Shown here: positions 13,747 through 21,632 of the stretch, in pieces | Layout of the letters: each line of letters starts with the position of its first letter | How positions within the stretch are numbered: position 1 is the first letter of the stretch | Virus record (IMG/VR): IMGVR_UViG_3300035698_004590 | Coordinates: 1 to 30,900 of that record | Source: a virus | Reading direction: 5' to 3' (one strand) | Length of the DNA stretch: 30,900 bases | The notes under the pieces: model-generated | The model's input: the letters and a program-made list of their open reading frames with translations, nothing else | Told to the model about the DNA's origin: nothing | Databases searched by the model: none | Program-made: the position numbers and the translations under genes

Positions 13747-14583
13747 ATGGCTAATACTATTGACCAGAGTTTCACAACCGATTATGACTCAGACGTTCAT
13801 GCGGCTTATCAGCAGTACGGAAGTAAGTTGCGTAACACTGTTCGGTTAAAGAAACTCAACCCAGGCCAAATCGCCAGATTCCAGCTTCTCGGGAAGGGTA
13901 CGGCGACCGACAAAGCCAGAAATGGTGATGTTGTTCCTATGAACCCCGTCCACTCCTATGAGGATGTAACCAGTACGGACAAGTATGCACCTGAATATGT
14001 CGATAATCTTGATGATATCAAGAACAACATCGATGAAAGGACGTTGTATGCTCGTGCCGGCGCAGGCGCATTGGGGCGTGAGATAGATCAACGAATCTTC
14101 ACGGTTCTTAACGCCGTAACTACCAATGCGATTGCAACTGGTAGCGAAGGTCTTTCCAAGTATAAACTTCTTCAGGCGATTCTGGCTCTTAATGAGAACG
14201 ATGTTCCTGATGATGGTGACAGGTGGGGAGTTCTTTCGGCGCAGGCATGGGAAGAGTTTATCAACATAGCTGAAGTTAAAAGCAGAGATTATATAACTGA
14301 TCTCGTGTGGACGAAGGGAACACAGGTGGTCAACTGGAGGGGAATCAAGTGGTTCTTCCATTCAGCACTACCTCTTTCCACGAATGACCGCTCCAACTTC
14401 ATTTTTCACCGCACCGCGGTTGGTCTTGCGGAAAACAAAGCGATAACGACCAGAATTGATTGGGTCCCGCAGAAAGCGGCATATCTTATCGATTCAATGA
14501 TGTCATGTGGCGCAGTTGTTATAGACGAACAGGGTATTGTTAAAATATCCTGTGACGAGTCTTCAACCGCGTTACTGGCTTAA
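13747..14583 (+). CDS. Major capsid protein
   Basis: At 278 residues it is of the T7 gp10A-like capsid type by position and pattern: N-terminal arm (MANTIDQSFTTDYDSDVHAA), then beta-rich segments (LNPGQIARFQLLGKGTA), a helical spine region around GREIDQRIFTVLNAVT, and a C-terminal beta part (AAYLIDSMMSCGAVVIDEQG). It forms the icosahedral shell with an HK97 fold (family knowledge). AAAGGAGAA precedes the ATG. The 139-base gap upstream holds no gene and no clear promoter. It is shorter than T7 gp10A (345). Confidence 0.88.
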   Translation: MANTIDQSFTTDYDSDVHAAYQQYGSKLRNTVRLKKLNPGQIARFQLLGKGTATDKARNGDVVPMNPVHSYEDVTSTDKYAPEYVDNLDDIKNNIDERTLYARAGAGALGREIDQRIFTVLNAVTTNAIATGSEGLSKYKLLQAILALNENDVPDDGDRWGVLSAQAWEEFINIAEVKSRDYITDLVWTKGTQVVNWRGIKWFFHSALPLSTNDRSNFIFHRTAVGLAENKAITTRIDWVPQKAAYLIDSMMSCGAVVIDEQGIVKISCDESSTALLA

Positions 14584-14592
14584 GGAGGTGAT
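14581..14592 (+). promoter_or_regulatory. Perfect Shine-Dalgarno for the 82-aa gene
   Basis: TAAGGAGGTGAT is fully complementary to the 3' end of typical bacterial 16S rRNA over 12 bases. It includes the capsid gene's TAA stop. GGAGG lies 7 bases before ATG 14596. It indicates very high translation of the downstream small protein. Confidence 0.8.
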
Positions 14593-14595
14593 GAT

Positions 14596-14844
14596 ATGGC
14601 TTTTGCAGCAGCAGGACTTAATTGTATAGCCGTAGGGCCAACTAAGCTCTATATCTATAACACAGGAGACTCGCTTACTTCGGCAACAGTTTTAACCAAT
14701 TTCAATACAACCAATTGCCCTGGTATGAGTGCGGGTGACATTATCCTATGCGCCCACGCAACGGCTACACTCTTGGACTCAATCAGGATAACGGCTATTG
14801 ATGCAACATCCTGTACTTTTGTCGAGCGTGCAGATCTAGGATAA
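14596..14844 (+). CDS. Probable small head decoration protein, 82 aa
   Basis: An 82-residue, beta-rich protein with N-terminal AFAAAGLNCIAVGPTKLYIY, a central AGDIILCAHA strand and a final TFVERADLG. Small proteins of this size directly after the capsid gene, with a similar start (AFAA.GL), are frequent in related phages and are thought to be head decoration or minor capsid components. The perfect ribosome site fits a high-copy virion protein. The role is inferred. Confidence 0.6.
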   Translation: MAFAAAGLNCIAVGPTKLYIYNTGDSLTSATVLTNFNTTNCPGMSAGDIILCAHATATLLDSIRITAIDATSCTFVERADLG

Positions 14845-14850
14845 ACTACG

Positions 14851-14875
14851 GGGTGGGGGGAAACCCTCACCCTTT
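14851..14875 (+). terminator. GNRA-capped stem-loop after the capsid genes
   Basis: GGGTGGGGG (14851-14859) pairs with CCCTCACCC (14864-14872) over 9 bp with one G-U, closed by a GAAA tetraloop, then TTT. It lies 7 bases after the decoration gene stop and just before the polymerase-like gene's ribosome site. The short T-tract suggests a weak terminator or an RNA-stabilising/processing hairpin, comparable in position to T7's terminator after gene 10. Confidence 0.65.
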
Positions 14876-14891
14876 AACCAAGGGAGGAATT

Positions 14892-16460
14892 ATGTTCGGA
14901 GAGGGATATGTTTTCTTGTTAGCGGCGATTATACCTTTTTTCTCGTGGCAACAAAGAGAAGAAGGTAGAAATCTTGTATCAATGGTAATAACTGGAGCAT
15001 TTTTAATAATGTGGTTAGCAACTGGTACAGTACCTATTGTGTGGGACATGACGACTATTTATGTGTTGTGTTTTGCATTGTGGATGATTGCTTCTGTTTT
15101 CTGGTCACATTCTCGTCAGAGCAGTCAGGATTTGTTCTTTATGCTTTGCGGGCTGGTTGTTTTTCTTTCCGCAAGAGCGATACCGTTTGAGATACTTCTT
15201 CCGATATTATTCATTCCTGGAGTAATCTTTGCCGGAGCATCGTTAATTTTCTACAAAAATCCACACCCCAAAAAGAAATATCCTATTTTCGGGAATTCTA
15301 ACCACATTGGAGCTTTTCTTTTAATTCCCTTATTCGCGGGAACGTGGCTCACGTTTAATGTATCTTGGTTTATAGCTCCTCTCGTTATCTTGATTGCCAC
15401 TGCAATAGGTTTAGTAAAATGTCGTGGTGCACAAGTAGCTGTTATCGTAGGACTTTTATATGTTGCATGTATAGAACAGATATATATGCTGGCAACTATT
15501 CCGATGATGTTAATATTTTTATATTTAATTTGCCGTTCAAGGGGCAAAACTTTCTATGCTTCCACTTCAAATAGAATATCGCTTTTTCTTGCAGCACTTT
15601 TACTTATAATAAAGTCCCCACTATCCGGCTATGGATTAAGAACATTCAGACGGGAATATCCTGCCATTATACCAAGTTTATTGAATAGCAAACTTTTAAA
15701 ACACTTTTATGCAAGAAGAACAACAGTTGAAAGTTCAACTTCTCATCGTATCCATAACGATCATCTTGAAATAATATTCGAGCTTGGAATTATTGGATAC
15801 ATTCTTTTTCTTGCAATATTCAGTTCGTTGTTGTGGACGGAGAACATCCTCCTCTCCGGGGCGGTTATCGCCTTTGCGGTGCATGGGTTTTTCTTCTTCC
15901 CTCTCAGAGAAGCCCACACCGCATTCCCATTTTGGGCATTAGCGGGTGGTCTTGCTAGTACATCTTCACCAATAATAACTTTCAATCCCATTATTGCCAT
16001 AGTTTTAGCCTTAATCGTAGGAAGAATAATGTATTGGGCATTAGTTAAGATACTTGGTGTTTCCTATTACGACCGGTCAGTAAAGATTGCAGTATCACCA
16101 AATGCTGAAACAGAAGTAGACAAGAAGGCACTTCTTCATAAGCAGACATGGATTAACTTGGCGGTTAAGTGTGACCCGTACAACAATTTATATCTTACAG
16201 TTCTTTACTATTACAATATCTTCACTAATCCCGAACAAGCCTTTCAATTCGCCTCGAGGTGCATAGAAAATTATGATGGTGGGAAGGTTCGGTGGGGTGT
16301 TTGCGATCAGTATGCAAGAGCATTATTAAGAGTAGGTGGATTAGGTGTGGCTGAAAGTGCAGTTAAATACGCTCTGCATATATGTCCTGATTTCAAACAA
16401 TCACAGGATTTGCTTGCACAGATTCAAGAAATGAAAAGTCAAATGGAGAAATCAAAATGA
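14892..16460 (+). CDS. O-antigen ligase/polymerase-like (Wzy/WaaL) membrane protein with helical C-terminal extension
   Basis: A 522-residue polytopic membrane protein (start at ATG 14892, ribosome site AAGGGAGGAATT). About 10-12 hydrophobic segments span residues 5-395. Family marks: GNSNHIGAFLL (134-144); the periplasmic-loop motif GYGLRTFRREYP (246-257); and HNDHLEIIFELGIIG (288-302), as in the O-antigen ligase/Wzy_C family; then PLREAHTAFPFW. Residues about 415-520 are soluble helical repeats resembling TPRs, found in some Wzy-like proteins. The family transfers or polymerises surface glycans at the periplasmic face. Between head and tail genes this looks like a cargo gene altering the host envelope. 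Confidence 0.85.
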   Translation: MFGEGYVFLLAAIIPFFSWQQREEGRNLVSMVITGAFLIMWLATGTVPIVWDMTTIYVLCFALWMIASVFWSHSRQSSQDLFFMLCGLVVFLSARAIPFEILLPILFIPGVIFAGASLIFYKNPHPKKKYPIFGNSNHIGAFLLIPLFAGTWLTFNVSWFIAPLVILIATAIGLVKCRGAQVAVIVGLLYVACIEQIYMLATIPMMLIFLYLICRSRGKTFYASTSNRISLFLAALLLIIKSPLSGYGLRTFRREYPAIIPSLLNSKLLKHFYARRTTVESSTSHRIHNDHLEIIFELGIIGYILFLAIFSSLLWTENILLSGAVIAFAVHGFFFFPLREAHTAFPFWALAGGLASTSSPIITFNPIIAIVLALIVGRIMYWALVKILGVSYYDRSVKIAVSPNAETEVDKKALLHKQTWINLAVKCDPYNNLYLTVLYYYNIFTNPEQAFQFASRCIENYDGGKVRWGVCDQYARALLRVGGLGVAESAVKYALHICPDFKQSQDLLAQIQEMKSQMEKSK

Positions 16461-17305
16461 AGATAAAAGTTTATTTTGAAAAGGCAGGTGCTTACGCTAC
16501 CGGACTTTCACCAACATTAAATATAAGGGATATATCAGACGGGTCACTTTCCGTTGAAGCCGGTGAAATGACGGAAGTTGGTGATGGGTTTTATTACTAT
16601 GACTTTACGGCATACGATTATACGGTAACTTATTCAATACTATGTGATGGAACCTCACAATTAGCTACTGACGATGACCGCTATGTTCCGGGTAATTTTA
16701 CTTATGGTGAGGTAACTTCGTCAGTTGCCGGCGGGGCAAGCATTGTTGGGTTATGTAATCAAGCACTCTTCATATTGGGGCAGAAAAGCATTATTTCGTT
16801 GACTGAAGATACTGAGGCGGCAAGATTATGTAACGGTAGATATGCTTATAATAGAGATGCGGCTATCCGTTCATATCCGTGGAATTGTGCAATGGCAAGG
16901 ACGTCTCTGGCGCAGAGTGGTACTACACCATCATGGAAATACGATTACAAATATGCACTACCAACCAACCCATACTGTTTGAGGGTTATGTCAATGGAAG
17001 AACAGGAAGAAAGCGGGTATAACTGGAAGATAGAGGGACGTTTTCTTTTAACCGATGCGACTACTTGTTATATTTTGTATTTGGCAAGACTCACAGATGT
17101 GAATGAAATGGATTTATTGATGAGGGAAGCTATCGCCGCAAGATTAGCCGCAGATATTTGTTATGCACTTACGGGTAGTTCTACTCAACAGGATAAAATG
17201 TGGGAACTATACGAACGAAAAATGAGAATAGCCAAATCAGTTGACGCACAGGAAGGAACACCGGAATCTTTAACTACTGATACGTTTCTTAATGCGAGAC
17301 ATTAA
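16457..17305 (+). CDS. Tail tubular protein A-like (T7 gp11-type) with extra N-terminal domain
   Basis: Residues about 95-282 match the gp11 gatekeeper family: IVGLCNQALFILGQKSI, RYAYNRDAAIRSYPWNCA, and MREAIAARLAADICYALTG followed by a charged helix. The first 85 residues are an additional beta domain (VYFEKAGAYATGLSPTLNI, then EVGDGFYYYDF), so the protein (282) is longer than T7 gp11 (196). It would form the dodecameric ring between portal and nozzle. It overlaps the upstream glycan-polymerase-like gene by 4 bases (ATGA), so the cargo gene and tail gene are translationally linked. Confidence 0.8.
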   Translation: MKIKVYFEKAGAYATGLSPTLNIRDISDGSLSVEAGEMTEVGDGFYYYDFTAYDYTVTYSILCDGTSQLATDDDRYVPGNFTYGEVTSSVAGGASIVGLCNQALFILGQKSIISLTEDTEAARLCNGRYAYNRDAAIRSYPWNCAMARTSLAQSGTTPSWKYDYKYALPTNPYCLRVMSMEEQEESGYNWKIEGRFLLTDATTCYILYLARLTDVNEMDLLMREAIAARLAADICYALTGSSTQQDKMWELYERKMRIAKSVDAQEGTPESLTTDTFLNARH

Positions 17306-17317
17306 AGGTGTAAGTAT

Positions 17318-19057
17318 ATGAAAACAAGTCAGATTTTGACCAACTTCACGGCGGGAATTTTCTCACCAAGACTTTATGGCAGGGTGGATTTATCAAAGTA
17401 TTTTAATGCCTGCCGTACACTTCAGAACATGATTGTGTATCCTCATGGTGGTGCGTCAAGACGATTCGGTACAGTCTATGTCGCTGATGCTAAAGCAAGT
17501 GCCACTATATCGCGTTTAATACCGTTTCAGTTTAATGTCGAACAGTCATATATACTTGAATTTGGACAAAATTATATCAGATTCTTCAAAGATAATGGTC
17601 AAATAGTAAGTGGTGTTACTCCGGTAGAGGTAGCGTCAACATATACAACCGACTTATTGTTCGATATTGGTTTCGCTCAGAATGCCGACACAATGCGGTT
17701 GGTTAATAAATCTGTCGCGCCAAAAATACTTACACGAACAAGTCATGTAGATTGGACGCTTGCAACATCAACATTTACAGCACAGCCAGCGGACTGGTCA
17801 GCGGCAAGTGGGTATCCTGGCCATGTTGCATTATACGAACAGAGGTCGCTTTATGGTGGCACTTCCGACAAGCCACAAACAATATGGTTTAGCGTAACTG
17901 GAAACCTCGACGATATGACCACCGGTACAGCGGCAGACGATAGCTTTAACGTAACCCTTGATGACGATAATGTTCTTTTATGGATCAATGTTGGAAGGTT
18001 TCTTCACGCAGGCACGGGGGCTTCAGAGTGGGTTATATCTTCAGGGGCAACCGATGAAGCAATGTCACCAACTGCACGAAAAGCCAGAAGGGTGTCACGG
18101 TATGGCAGTGCGGCTATTCCCGGTAAAAGAGCAGGGAACGCTATTTTGTTTGTTCAGCGGGCCGGGAAGAAGATACGGGAACTGATTTATGATTATGTTC
18201 AGGACAACTTTGGTGACCCACCAGAATTAACAATATTCGCAGAACACATTACATCAACTGGTATTAAGTCGTATGCGTTTCAGAATGAACCTGATTCAAT
18301 CCTATGGTGTGTCTTAAACGATGGTACGATTGCAGCATTTACTTACAACAAAGCACAGGAAATAACAGCATGGCACTTGCATACCACAGGAAGCTCTACG
18401 AGTACCGGATTGTTTGAAGATGTTGAAGTCATTTCAGTTTCAGATCATGACCAGGTATGGTTTATAGTAAGACGATATATAGACGGGGAATGGAAACGAT
18501 ACATAGAATATATGGCTCCTGATTTTGGGGATACTAAGGCGGATTGCTGGTTTGTTGATTCGGGATTAAAGTATGATGGGACTGGTGCGAGTTCAGTTTC
18601 AGGATTAGACCACCTTGAGGGAGTAACAGTTTCAATACTTGCAGATGGGGCACCAGAACCAAATCAGGTTGTAACTTCCGGTAAGATCACACGTACAACA
18701 ACGTCATCCGTAGTAATCGTCGGGATTCCTTATACTTCGATTCTTGAACCAATGGATTTGGAAACCAAAGAAGGAAGCGGTTCTTCACAGGGTAAAAGGA
18801 AAAAGATACACCATATACTTGTAAGGTTCTACAAGACTCTTGGAGCTAATGTTGGAAGTTCTGAAGGTACTATCGATACGATACCTTTCAGAAAGCCAGG
18901 GGACCCTATGGGTACATCACCACCATTATTCACAGGAGATAAAAATGTACCGTTCCCTGGAGGGTGGGACAGGCACGGATATATAAGGATAATACAGAAA
19001 CAGCCATTACCATTGACGGTACTGGCAATAGAACCTTTAGTAAATGTCGGAGATTGA
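17318..19057 (+). CDS. Tail tubular protein B-like nozzle protein (T7 gp12-type)
   Basis: A 579-residue, beta-rich protein with the family opening: NFTAGIFSPRLYGRVDLSKY, then LQNMIVYPHGGASRRFGTVY, followed by IPFQFNVEQSYILEFG. Later blocks (SPTARKARRVSRYG; ...DDQVW-type beta-propeller-like strands; HHILVRFYKT) agree with the nozzle/tail-tube family. It is shorter than T7 gp12 (794). It forms the distal tube where fibres attach. AAAGGTG precedes the ATG. Confidence 0.85.
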   Translation: MKTSQILTNFTAGIFSPRLYGRVDLSKYFNACRTLQNMIVYPHGGASRRFGTVYVADAKASATISRLIPFQFNVEQSYILEFGQNYIRFFKDNGQIVSGVTPVEVASTYTTDLLFDIGFAQNADTMRLVNKSVAPKILTRTSHVDWTLATSTFTAQPADWSAASGYPGHVALYEQRSLYGGTSDKPQTIWFSVTGNLDDMTTGTAADDSFNVTLDDDNVLLWINVGRFLHAGTGASEWVISSGATDEAMSPTARKARRVSRYGSAAIPGKRAGNAILFVQRAGKKIRELIYDYVQDNFGDPPELTIFAEHITSTGIKSYAFQNEPDSILWCVLNDGTIAAFTYNKAQEITAWHLHTTGSSTSTGLFEDVEVISVSDHDQVWFIVRRYIDGEWKRYIEYMAPDFGDTKADCWFVDSGLKYDGTGASSVSGLDHLEGVTVSILADGAPEPNQVVTSGKITRTTTSSVVIVGIPYTSILEPMDLETKEGSGSSQGKRKKIHHILVRFYKTLGANVGSSEGTIDTIPFRKPGDPMGTSPPLFTGDKNVPFPGGWDRHGYIRIIQKQPLPLTVLAIEPLVNVGD

Positions 19058-19058
19058 T

Positions 19059-19502
19059 ATGTTGCGAGTTGTCAAGTTTGAACCTGAACACATGATAAAG
19101 ATTGAAAAAGACGATGTTGATTCTGATGTTTTAATGAATATCGGAAACTTGGAAGAACGAGCAGAGATATACGCGAATAGTGGTCCGGCGATAAGCTTAC
19201 TTGAAGATGACACAGTATTGGCAGTTGGTGGAATTATTAAATTTTGGGAAGGTGTTGGTGAAGTTTGGATGATAATATCACCTGAAGGGCGTAAGCATAA
19301 TATTGCAGTTTACCGCAACATGATGAAGTTTATAAACAAGTGTCTTGACGATGGATTCCACCGAATACAGACTAATGTTCTATACACATTTAAGAAAGCA
19401 CATACAAGCATACTCAGGTTGGGCTTCATTCCTGAAGGCATGATGATAAACTATGGCCCGAATAAAGAAAACTATATCCGTTATGTAAAGTTGAGGAAAT
19501 AA
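19059..19502 (+). CDS. GNAT-fold acetyltransferase-like protein (DUF2833 type)
   Basis: A 147-residue protein with GNAT layout: MLRVVKFEPEHM start, central strand LAVGGIIKFWEGVGEVWMII, a helix after it (AVYRNMMKFINKCLDD), RIQTNV, and the C-terminal ILRLGFIPEGMMINYG. Podoviruses carry such DUF2833 proteins in the place of T7 gp13, where they are thought to assist virion assembly. The CoA-binding loop (RxxGxG/A) is not conserved, so catalysis is doubtful. ATG 19059 is chosen because GGAG stands 7 bases upstream. An in-frame ATG at 19044 lies inside the previous gene. Confidence 0.75.
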   Translation: MLRVVKFEPEHMIKIEKDDVDSDVLMNIGNLEERAEIYANSGPAISLLEDDTVLAVGGIIKFWEGVGEVWMIISPEGRKHNIAVYRNMMKFINKCLDDGFHRIQTNVLYTFKKAHTSILRLGFIPEGMMINYGPNKENYIRYVKLRK

Positions 19503-19503
19503 C

Positions 19504-20061
19504 ATGTCCACAGGAATATCATTAGCAGGTGTTGGGTTAGCAGCATATTCACAGTATAAGGCCGGCAAGGACGCGAGAAAGATTGCGGAACAGAACCAAG
19601 TCGCCCTTAACCAAACTGCCGAGGATAACGAGGAAATCGCAAGGGAAAACTTTCTCATCGCTAATCGCGAAGCTGTTGCGGTTAAGGAACGTGGACTTGC
19701 TGAGGTAACATTTGCACGTAGAGATATACAAAAACTTTTAGCTTATCAGAGAACACAAGAAGCTATATCGGGATTTAGGTATGGGGGAACAGCGGTTGAT
19801 GTTGCAAGAGAATCCGCACAAGAAGGTGAAGAAGATGTGGCAATGATATGGGCTAACGCTGTTAAGGAAGCAGATACGATAAGAGACAGGGGCAGGGTTG
19901 CTTCATTACAGGGTGAACGCATAGCAGGTCAGTTAAGGACACGGGGAGACATTACAGCGCAGCAGGGTCAATATGCTGCATCTGCCGGACGCTATGGCGC
20001 AACAGCAACATTGCTTTCAGGCGTAAGCAGACAATATCAATTTTCAAAGATAAACCAATAG
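19504..20061 (+). CDS. Internal virion protein, gp14-like ejection protein
   Basis: A 185-residue protein with a short Gly/Ala-rich N-terminal hydrophobic segment (ISLAGVGLAAYSQYKAG) followed by long charged helices up to about 140 and a Gln/Ala/Gly-rich end (AAQQGQYAASAGRYGATAT-like). Size and build are as in T7 gp14 (196), which is ejected and forms the outer-membrane channel for DNA entry. It is the first of three consecutive ejection genes. Confidence 0.75.
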   Translation: MSTGISLAGVGLAAYSQYKAGKDARKIAEQNQVALNQTAEDNEEIARENFLIANREAVAVKERGLAEVTFARRDIQKLLAYQRTQEAISGFRYGGTAVDVARESAQEGEEDVAMIWANAVKEADTIRDRGRVASLQGERIAGQLRTRGDITAQQGQYAASAGRYGATATLLSGVSRQYQFSKINQ

Positions 20062-20069
20062 GATAAATT

Positions 20070-21632
20070 ATGCCTAGGATAACTAAATACGAGAAGAAGG
20101 TTTTACCAAGCGGCAAGGGTAGTGAGGTGATGACACCTTATAAGCAGGCACCACCGTTAATGCCTATCAATGCAAGAGCCGGTGAATATCAAGCGTTGTC
20201 ACGCTTAGGTGGTGCAATCACCGGCGCGGCTGAAGATTACATGAAGGTACAGGCAAAACTTGAAGATAATAGGCAATTCGCAATCGCCGAATATGCGTCA
20301 AATGAGTTTGCTAAATCTCAAATAAACGATCAGGTTAACTGGAATAACAGTCATGCCTTTGATAAAGCTAATCCCGAAGCAGTAAAAGAACGGTTAGAAG
20401 CCCTTGAAAGCAAGAAACGCGAAATCCTTGAACAGTATCCCGACTTTAAACCTCATGTAAAAGCGGCACTTGGTAAAGCCATAGATCGAGAAATATTAAA
20501 ACGGTACAATGAATCATCTAACCATGTTGAGGCACAGGTTAAAGCCCTTAACAGTGAAAATTTCAAAGCAAGCAAAGTAAGACTTCTTCTTGACGTTCAA
20601 AACGGGATTAAAACAGTAGAAGAAGCCAAGAAATTACATCAAGATTCTGCAAACACAAATCATGTGAATCCTAATACTTTGTTAGTTGATTTGGTAGATA
20701 TTGAGAAAGCAGGAAGGCAAAGACTTTATGACCTGGCGTGGCAAGATGCTATGACAGCCTCAACAAGAAAAGAAGCTATTGCAGGAATAAAGGAAGTTCC
20801 TGGGCTTACACCTTCTGAAAGAAATGCCTTAATAGCTGCGTATACGAGAGAACAGGACTTTAGAAAGGCACAGGCTAAGGAACAATTAGGGAAAATTATA
20901 ACCGGGACACAGGATGATTTTGTCACAAGGGCTTTTAATGCTAAGAATCCATTAACTCATCCAGAAGTAGATAATTCTATTTTAGACCCCACTGGGGATG
21001 GGTCAAAAGCATTTTTTCATAACCTTATAGATAAGCGAGTCAAGGCGGTTATTGACAATACAAACCTTCCATATACTACCGATAACGGTAAGGCGATTGC
21101 TGATCTTTTATTGAGAAACACTGATCCTAACCAGCCTCCCTTATCAGCAACCGAGATATTAAGTCGTGTCCCCGAATCAGATAGTTATAGTTGGAAAACT
21201 GCACAGAATTTGATAAAAACAATGGATATGACAAATTCAGACGTATTTAAAATAGCAGATGCTTCATTAAAAGCTATGTTTGGTTACGAAGGGATACTGA
21301 AAGGTTTTGGAACAAAGCAACTTGGAAGTATATATTACACAAATGCGACTACTGAAATTTTAGCCGATTTAGCAAAGTCACCACTAAAGGGTGCAGACTT
21401 AAGAAACAAAATGTATGAACTTTCAGAACCACATTTAAAGGAATATTGGAAAACAACAAACGAGTCAGATGAAGATATAAATGCAAGACTAAACGCAATG
21501 GGTATCAAAAAATCCCCTACAAGCAACATAATGCCCCCTCCAAGGCAAGAAGTTATTGTGCCCCAAGGTGGATACCCAAAAAAGAAAGAAAACGAATCAG
21601 AGAACGAATATCTTAAAAGGATAGGTCTGTGA
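20070..21632 (+). CDS. Internal virion protein, gp15-like ejection protein
   Basis: A 520-residue, soluble, helical protein. The N-terminal motif (PYKQAPPLMPINARAGEYQA) and the long helices from residue 40 to 300 resemble core/ejection proteins between gp14 and gp16 homologues. T7 gp15 is longer (747). The C-terminal part ends in a Pro-rich linker and NESEN EYLKRIGL-like tail. It would build the tube through the periplasm with its neighbour. The end overlaps the next GTG start by 4 bases. Confidence 0.7.
   Translation: MPRITKYEKKVLPSGKGSEVMTPYKQAPPLMPINARAGEYQALSRLGGAITGAAEDYMKVQAKLEDNRQFAIAEYASNEFAKSQINDQVNWNNSHAFDKANPEAVKERLEALESKKREILEQYPDFKPHVKAALGKAIDREILKRYNESSNHVEAQVKALNSENFKASKVRLLLDVQNGIKTVEEAKKLHQDSANTNHVNPNTLLVDLVDIEKAGRQRLYDLAWQDAMTASTRKEAIAGIKEVPGLTPSERNALIAAYTREQDFRKAQAKEQLGKIITGTQDDFVTRAFNAKNPLTHPEVDNSILDPTGDGSKAFFHNLIDKRVKAVIDNTNLPYTTDNGKAIADLLLRNTDPNQPPLSATEILSRVPESDSYSWKTAQNLIKTMDMTNSDVFKIADASLKAMFGYEGILKGFGTKQLGSIYYTNATTEILADLAKSPLKGADLRNKMYELSEPHLKEYWKTTNESDEDINARLNAMGIKKSPTSNIMPPPRQEVIVPQGGYPKKKENESENEYLKRIGL

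Noticed and set aside
13846-14361. 171-aa minus-strand frame inside the capsid gene
   Set aside because: Shadow of the major capsid protein; no ribosome site and no domain.
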